Below, piece by piece: positions 61,801 to 64,000 of a DNA stretch of 64,000 bases. The stretch comes from Patiria miniata (lineage: Eukaryota > Echinodermata > Asteroidea > Valvatida > Asterinidae). The stretch is from positions 25,471,334 through 25,535,333 of the forward strand of contig NW_024037074.1 of NCBI RefSeq assembly GCF_015706575.1. Reading direction: 5' to 3'. Under the pieces are notes generated by a model that made no database searches, was not told the origin of the DNA, and saw nothing but the letters and a program-made list of their open reading frames with translations. The first letter of the stretch is position 1, and the number at the start of each line of letters is the position of its first letter. The translations under genes and the position numbers were made by a program.

Positions 61801-63442
61801 CATTCCTCGTTCTTTCATGTAGTGATGTTCTGCACATCCACCTCACCATCCTCATCTCAACCTTTTCCAAGCGCTGTACACCTAGACGATTTCATTGCCC
61901 ATGTTTCGCTCCCGTATGTCATGCATTTTCTTACACATGCATCATACACCTTCCCTTTCACTCTTAGAGGGGTCACCCTTGAGGTGAGGAAGGGAGAGAG
62001 TTCGCGAAACTTTTTCCAAGCACTTTGGATCCTTGCAGTCACAGCTGCTGTCTTACCTCCTCTGGCAGCTAACATGTCTCCCAGGAAACAAGTACTTAAT
62101 TGTCAATTTGGGCTTGACACTACCTAATATGGACACTATACCTTAGATGACTCAGTTTGCACATGGACATGTCACTGCACCGACACACAGTTCAGATATA
62201 TGCAGAACTTGTTTTCATCTCAATGCTCAAACCTGTTTTCTCTGTTCATACTCATTGGGTAAATGTTGGCTATAGAAATCCCTTTCTGTGTCACCATTGT
62301 GTACCTACGCGGAGTTCATCAGGAGTACAAATAAGGGAATAACTATTTGCTTGGCCAGTTTTAAATGTTGTTTAAAATCGGCTTGGGGCCTGGACGCGTA
62401 TATAATGACACAACCCAAGCTGAAGGCAAGGGTCATTTTCTGCGTTCTGCCCCCATAGCTGGTTTTGAAACGTATTTGTTTAAATACAGCCAAGCACTTA
62501 TTTATTGCCATTCATAAATACCTTTCGGTCAAAAAGTCAAAACAAGTAAGAAATTCAAAAAATGTTACTTTATGTTTTGTGAAACGTCCCTCTGGCCATG
62601 TCTATGGTATGTGTCTTGCGTGCGTAGTATACAAATATTGAGTGGCTCAGCGTGGAATGGGAGGAATATTATCGCAAGGTAAAATCTGGACTTTTCCATT
62701 TCACGAGGCGAAGCCGAGCGAACTGGAAAAGTCCAGATTTTACCGAGCGATAATATTCCTCCCATTTCACAATTTAAAGCCACTCAATATTTGTTTTATA
62801 TAACTGACATATAGATCCTTGTCATTTGATATATTTGAACTTTTTTTCAATACAAAACTGGAGGAAAATGTATTTCTCTCTTCCAAACCACCCTTTCACG
62901 AAAATGTTTGAACCCAACACTGTAGCGCTGGCTCTTTGGAACAATATGCGCTACGCGCAATGCTGAACGCGCACACCAGCATGCATTTGCACACAAATAC
63001 CGCGTCATGATCCTAACTGTTGAATAGTATTTCCCATTCCCCATGGGCGGATAGTACTTTTTGAGCCGCGGCGTGAATGGGAGCAATAACGAATGCCACG
63101 TGATTTGAGTTCCACCAATCAAATGACAAGGATCTGTGTGTCGGTTATATAATACTAAATATCTCTTTATATGGAAATTGGCGTATGGGTGGCGCGTACT
63201 GCATGAGTGGCGCAGAATACAGCAGTGATTTACCGGCGGTTTAAAGCCACCCATGTGATAGGCTCTCGACCAATAGGAATTAGTAAACTGTCTCAGGTAT
63301 TTATGAATGCTGCATGGAGTACCATTCATAGTAGACTATTGCAGTGCATTGGATCTAAGTGAGATTATTATTAACATCTGGAAAAATCTGATTCTCTTCC
63401 TTCTTTTGCTTTTAGTGCCAACTTGGTGAAACAAGAACTTAA
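46847..63442 (+). CDS. RING finger protein with C-terminal UBR-box-like zinc cluster, 13 exons
   Basis: Predicted E3 ubiquitin ligase; I do not recognise a named orthologue. Exons: 46847-46882, 50281-50402, 51594-51736, 52771-52833, 53425-53535, 55249-55360, 55827-55937, 56987-57085, 58794-58973, 59920-60011, 60501-60579, 60716-60746 and 63416-63442. Every junction is phase-consistent and the total is 402 codons. The C3HC4 RING is C22, C25, C37, H39, C42, C45, C56 and C59. Residues about 122-198 look helical/coiled-coil (RLQELEVKKQSLHTEL). Residues about 208-265 (TVSVRLQGKNVTLPDIKLKP..) look like a ubiquitin-like beta/alpha pattern, a weak call. Residues 332-394 form a Cys/His cluster (C332, C350, C353, C359, C362, C366, H367, H370, H379, C385, C386, C388, C394) in UBR-box order. 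Exon 1 is the least certain; an alternative start is ATG 50263. Confidence 0.85.
47042..47724. mobile_element. Nested element with CAACTATAGAATGCAGGGCC ends and GACTCCGC repeats
   Basis: The TIR of 22 bp at 47042-47063 is mirrored exactly at 47703-47724. Between them the words GACTCCGCGACTCCGCGCC repeat in three blocks (about 47195-47225, 47280-47330, 47435-47530) separated by CAGACAGTGCCCC. Confidence 0.8.
48031..48055. repeat. G homopolymer, 25 bp
   Basis: Uninterrupted G run, preceded by shorter runs from 47939 and 48022. Length may be an assembly artefact. Confidence 0.85.
48690..49215. other. RING gene intron 1, no feature recognised
   Basis: No element ends or exon identified. Confidence 0.4.
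49219..49852 (+). mobile_element. CCTAACGTGGCGC element, copy 1 (upstream of RING exon)
   Basis: Starts TTGTTGATGTACCC and ends GGGAACACGAC. The word CCTAACGTGGCGC occurs twice at the left end and, inverted, twice toward the right. About 94 percent identical by eye to copy 2 at 50435-51062. No coding capacity. Confidence 0.88.
50281..50402 (+). CDS. RING gene exon 2 (RING domain)
   Basis: Encodes VKAVSEHFTCPICMERLSQT and on through CGHRYCGKC to CVNRR; donor AGGAG/GTAAGA. The acceptor GAGCAG is at 50280; an in-frame ATG at 50263 could be an alternative start. Confidence 0.92.
50435..51062 (+). mobile_element. CCTAACGTGGCGC element, copy 2 (downstream of RING exon)
   Basis: Same length, orientation and end structure as copy 1; begins only 33 bp after the RING exon. 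Confidence 0.88.
51110..51170. repeat. Short dispersed segment shared with 55365-55410
   Basis: GAGCTCCGTGCTCTAACAAA at 51110 and GAGCTCCGTGCGCCAACAAA at 55368 are followed in both by AAGAGGG/AAAGGGG..CCTTTT.AC. Likely remnants of one repeat family. Confidence 0.45.
51594..51736 (+). CDS. RING gene exon 3 (end of RING)
   Basis: Encodes RSRCPCCNTKVTGDKLFPDW and on; supplies the last metal-binding pair C56 and C59. Acceptor TTGATATGCAG. Confidence 0.92.
52074..52587 (+). mobile_element. TTAA MITE with central palindrome, copy D
   Basis: TTAA at 52070-52073 and 52588-52591. The 28-bp central palindrome at 52222-52249 is perfect. RING gene intron 3. Confidence 0.9.
52771..52833 (+). CDS. RING gene exon 4
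   Basis: Encodes an acidic/Lys linker GHQEKEETNSKEESPIVGTL and Q. Acceptor TTGCTTTCAG, donor CAAA/GTAAGA; phase 1 on both sides. Confidence 0.8.
52858..53061 (+). repeat. tRNA-derived SINE (family A), full copy
   Basis: GGGGGAGTGTGGCTTAGAGG, B-box GGGGTTCGAATCG, body with CCTTGGGCAAGCCACTTCAT, end CATCCCATCCAGGGGGA. Lies 24 bp after exon 4. Confidence 0.88.
53425..53535 (+). CDS. RING gene exon 5
   Basis: Encodes KHLKIGLASHEQYYQDFKRE and on; helical. Acceptor AATTTTTTCAG. Confidence 0.87.
53688..53972 (-). repeat. SINE (family D), minus
   Basis: Head complement CAGGGTTCGAACCCATGCA and GTAACCACTGAACCATGGC; 3' part TGTATAGCGCTTTCC..AAACGCTTTACA resembles the tail of LINE2-like elements. Confidence 0.72.
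54472..54495. repeat. C homopolymer, 24 bp
   Basis: Uninterrupted C run in RING gene intron 5. Confidence 0.85.
54544..54670. mobile_element. Foldback element with GGCGAAGCC apex
   Basis: Arms AACAGTTGTTGACTGTTGTG and inverse, with GGGATATG and TTTTTAAC also paired; the loop holds CCAAGGCGAAGCCGAGGGG, itself palindromic. Compare 62631-62794. Confidence 0.75.
55249..55360 (+). CDS. RING gene exon 6 (coiled-coil-like)
   Basis: Encodes GGDDVSMAQRLQELEVKKQS and on to AYDK; strong heptad-like pattern. Acceptor CGATTCACAG, donor GACAA/GTGAGT. Confidence 0.9.
55827..55937 (+). CDS. RING gene exon 7
   Basis: Encodes YLTDHLPTPSLLPVTVSVRL and on to KPHS, starting a beta-rich block. Acceptor TATCTTTCAG, donor AGTAG/GTGAGC. 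Confidence 0.9.
56987..57085 (+). CDS. RING gene exon 8
   Basis: Encodes SLSDIKEVVTRAMETRGDPI and on to VKFVLLG. Acceptor TTTGTTTATCCAG at 56986 is chosen over TTCCATTACAG at 56896; both keep the frame, and the longer form would add 30 residues. Confidence 0.85.
57179..57309 (+). mobile_element. TTAA MITE, copy E, truncated
   Basis: Starts after TTAA (57175-57178) with AGGGAAGATACAACATTTGC and follows copy D closely, then stops where the SINE at 57312 begins. The palindrome and right TIR are lost. Confidence 0.82.
57312..57665 (-). repeat. tRNA-derived SINE (family E) with a conserved metazoan core
   Basis: Minus strand: GGCATGGGTGGCTTGTGCGT, B-box ACGGTTCGAATCTTG, then GGGTTTTTCTCCGGGCCCTC and CGGTTTTCCTCC, a core found in SINEs of many animals, ending in an (ATT)n tail at 57312-57330. 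Confidence 0.8.
57684..58278. mobile_element. TTAA-flanked foldback element with duplicated centre
   Basis: TTAA at 57680-57683 and 58279-58282. Arms of over 200 bp are inverted (AGAGG..GGAATGCTCGAAGACA at the left, TGTCTTCGAGCATTCC..CCTCT at the right). The centre (GTCGTTGCGGGCAGCAAACA, then TTTACTGTG) is present twice in tandem, each half itself palindromic. RING gene intron 8. Confidence 0.9.
58290..58790. other. Intron 8 remainder; nothing identified
   Basis: 58300-58580 might be a decayed LINE-like coding remnant on the minus strand (it resembles reverse-transcriptase tail text at DNA level only), but I cannot support it. Confidence 0.25.
58794..58973 (+). CDS. RING gene exon 9
   Basis: Encodes PIEKGREILAEFLEELSLTP and on to GPIKLE. 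Acceptor GTTCTTGTGCAG, donor AAAG/GTGAGA. Confidence 0.9.
59121..59190. repeat. (CTGT)n microsatellite
   Basis: CTGT repeats with two CTGGGTGT interruptions, 12 bp-scale higher-order pattern. Confidence 0.9.
59920..60011 (+). CDS. RING gene exon 10 (UBR-like cluster, part 1)
   Basis: Encodes EMPKQCFAQTFVKDKGQSMD and YFTCTDCSFK; C332, C350 and C353. Donor AAAT/GTAAGT splits W357. Confidence 0.93.
60501..60579 (+). CDS. RING gene exon 11 (UBR-like cluster, part 2)
   Basis: Encodes VCRSCRDFCHKDHQTVPYVM and GHQPT; C359, C362, C366, H367, H370, H379. Acceptor CTTTCTTGCAG. Confidence 0.94.
60716..60746 (+). CDS. RING gene exon 12 (UBR-like cluster, part 3)
   Basis: Encodes ACCYCPRKKK (31 bp). 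Acceptor TTTGCTTGCAG, donor AAAAAG/GTAATG; completes W383 from the previous exon. Confidence 0.9.
60904..61292. mobile_element. MITE with TTAGGCA-poly(A) ends, relative of 35244-35631
   Basis: TTAGGC, A run, TCTCCAGTGTCTGGTATG at the left; CATACCAGAAACCGGAGA, T run, GGCC at the right. Contains GCGGCGACGCGGC and ACGGCGACGCGCG near the two ends. Confidence 0.65.
61460..62075 (-). pseudogene. Non-LTR retrotransposon reverse transcriptase C-terminus, broken
   Basis: Minus frames 62075-61857 and 61870-61460 encode the tail of a LINE ORF: KVYDACVRKCMTYGSETWAM, then MVRWMCRTSLHERTRNEV, NRLRWYGHVAR and RPRGRPRKTWRETVEEDAK. The frame shifts near 61865 and the catalytic part is absent. The 3' end runs into a (GAT)n tail (61468-61494). 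In RING gene intron 12. Confidence 0.85.
61468..61494. repeat. (CAT)n tract, tail of the LINE fragment
   Basis: Nine CAT units directly at the 3' end of the minus-strand LINE fragment. Confidence 0.85.
62631..62794. mobile_element. Foldback element with GGCGAAGCC apex
   Basis: Arms ACAAATATTGAGTGGCT, GGGAGGAATATTATCGC and GGTAAAATCTGGACTTTTCC with their inverses; the loop is TTCACGAGGCGAAGCCGAGC. Arms about 65 bp. Confidence 0.85.
62796..63153. mobile_element. TIR element adjoining the previous foldback
   Basis: TTATATAACTGACATATAGA and CCTTGTCATTTGAT at the left are mirrored at 63118-63153. No coding capacity. Confidence 0.75.
63235..63330 (+). repeat. Dispersed repeat with CCAAT, partner of 35925-36015
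   Basis: GGTTTAAAGCCACCCATGTG, CTCGACCAATAGGAATTAGT and TATTTATGAAT recur in order from the copy in OSTF1 intron 6. Confidence 0.6.
63416..63442 (+). CDS. RING gene exon 13 (terminal)
   Basis: Encodes CQLGETRT and TAA; supplies C394. Acceptor TTTTGCTTTTAG. Phase 0 from exon 12 is required; another frame stays open longer but does not fit the junction. Confidence 0.85.
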   Translation, partial: CQLGETRT

Positions 63443-63510
63443 AGTGGACTTGTACAAGGACCGAGTATGGGAGCTCACCCTACACTCCTGAAAGCCTGTC
63501 AGTAATAAGG

Positions 63511-63894
63511 ATGGAAAGTTTGCGGTAACACCCCCATGCCGGTGAATGATATCTCTTATTGAGTTGTGTGGTTCTGAGAAGAACCAGGTGTTTTAACTCA
63601 ACGTTTTGAACAGTGTGCTCTGTTCGACACCAGTCTCCTGGGCCCAATTTCACGGCGCTGCTCAGCACAATATTTGCTTAGCACAAAAAGTCTGGCTTTT
63701 AAAAGCAGGTTACCAGCTGAATCTCCATGTGATTGTCATGCTAAGCAAACAACAGCTGAATACTAGTCACGAGCAATATACTTCATATGGAGTTTTGGCT
63801 GGTAACCTGCTTTTATAAGCCAACCTTGTTTTGTGCTAAGCAAATTGTTGTGCTTGGCCCCTGGTGTTACCGACAGCTTTCCATTCTTTGTTCG
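63511..63894. mobile_element. TIR element interrupted by a second foldback
   Basis: ATGGAAAGTTTGCGGTAACA at the left is mirrored at 63865-63894 (TGTTACCGACAGCTTTCCAT). The left end matches the family of 41977-42206 (GTTTGC.GTAACAC, TGTGGTTCTGA.AAGA). Confidence 0.7.
63638..63863. mobile_element. Nested foldback element, about 75-bp arms
   Basis: CTGGGCCCAATTTC, CAGCACAATATTTGCTTAGC and AAAAGCAGGTTACCAGC are mirrored at 63790-63863. It sits inside the element at 63511-63894, in the 3' UTR/flank of the RING gene. Confidence 0.78.
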
Positions 63895-64000
63895 TATCCA
63901 ACATGCAGACCCTCAAGTCTCTCTTGTAGTAAGGATCGAGTGCCGAAAGACTTTGAATGGACCTTACTCCAAGAGGGTTGTTCTTTTACGTCACAAAGTC

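Noticed and set aside
63417..63490. Longer terminal exon reading ANLVKQELKVDLYKDRVWEL
   Set aside because: That frame does not match the phase 0 donor of exon 12; the correct phase ends at TAA 63440-63442.

Overview
This window is animal nuclear DNA. Genes are split into short exons with GT..AG introns, there is no operon logic, and most of the sequence is intronic or intergenic DNA packed with SINEs, LINE fragments and palindromic (foldback) mini-transposons. The gene set (a SKOR/Fussel-type SKI corepressor with a single large first coding exon, a textbook OSTF1, and a RING protein) and the repeat style suggest an invertebrate deuterostome such as an echinoderm, hemichordate or cephalochordate. 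That placement is an inference; the sequence alone does not settle the phylum.

Layout. 1-16.4 kb: no convincing coding exon except a decayed LINE reverse transcriptase at about 7.9-9.1 kb (minus). It holds repeats and a candidate TATA-type promoter plus 5' leader exon near 4.6-4.75 kb that could belong to the SKOR gene. 16.4-27.4 kb (+): SKOR-like gene, one 1.8-kb exon with the SKI/SNO/DAC and SMAD4-binding-like domains, followed by three small exons that join in phase. 27.4-34.4 kb: intergenic, repeats only. 34.4-46.4 kb (minus): complete OSTF1 homologue, eight coding exons, 216 aa, SH3 plus ankyrin repeats plus acidic tail. 46.85-63.44 kb (+): a 13-exon gene reconstructed here (about 401 aa) with an N-terminal C3HC4 RING, a coiled-coil-like region, and a C-terminal Cys/His cluster that resembles a UBR box. 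OSTF1 and this gene are head to head, with about 455 bp between their start codons.

Mobile DNA is the other main content. At least four element families share the same outer end (CAGGGTGAGTCAAAAA, TA-flanked) but have different interiors. A TTAA-flanked family with a 28-bp central palindrome is present five times. A second TTAA-flanked foldback of 595 bp, an 812-bp giant palindrome with nested palindromes, an element with a perfect 9-bp target duplication, and several nested insertions are also present. Two roughly 630-bp direct copies of one element flank the RING exon.

How the genes work together: no functional link between the three is visible. SKOR proteins are nuclear SMAD-linked corepressors, OSTF1 is a cytosolic SH3 adaptor, and the RING protein is predicted to be a ubiquitin ligase. 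The only structural link is the shared OSTF1/RING promoter interval. All exon models are from reading frame, splice-site phase and recognition of family motifs; no transcript evidence was available.
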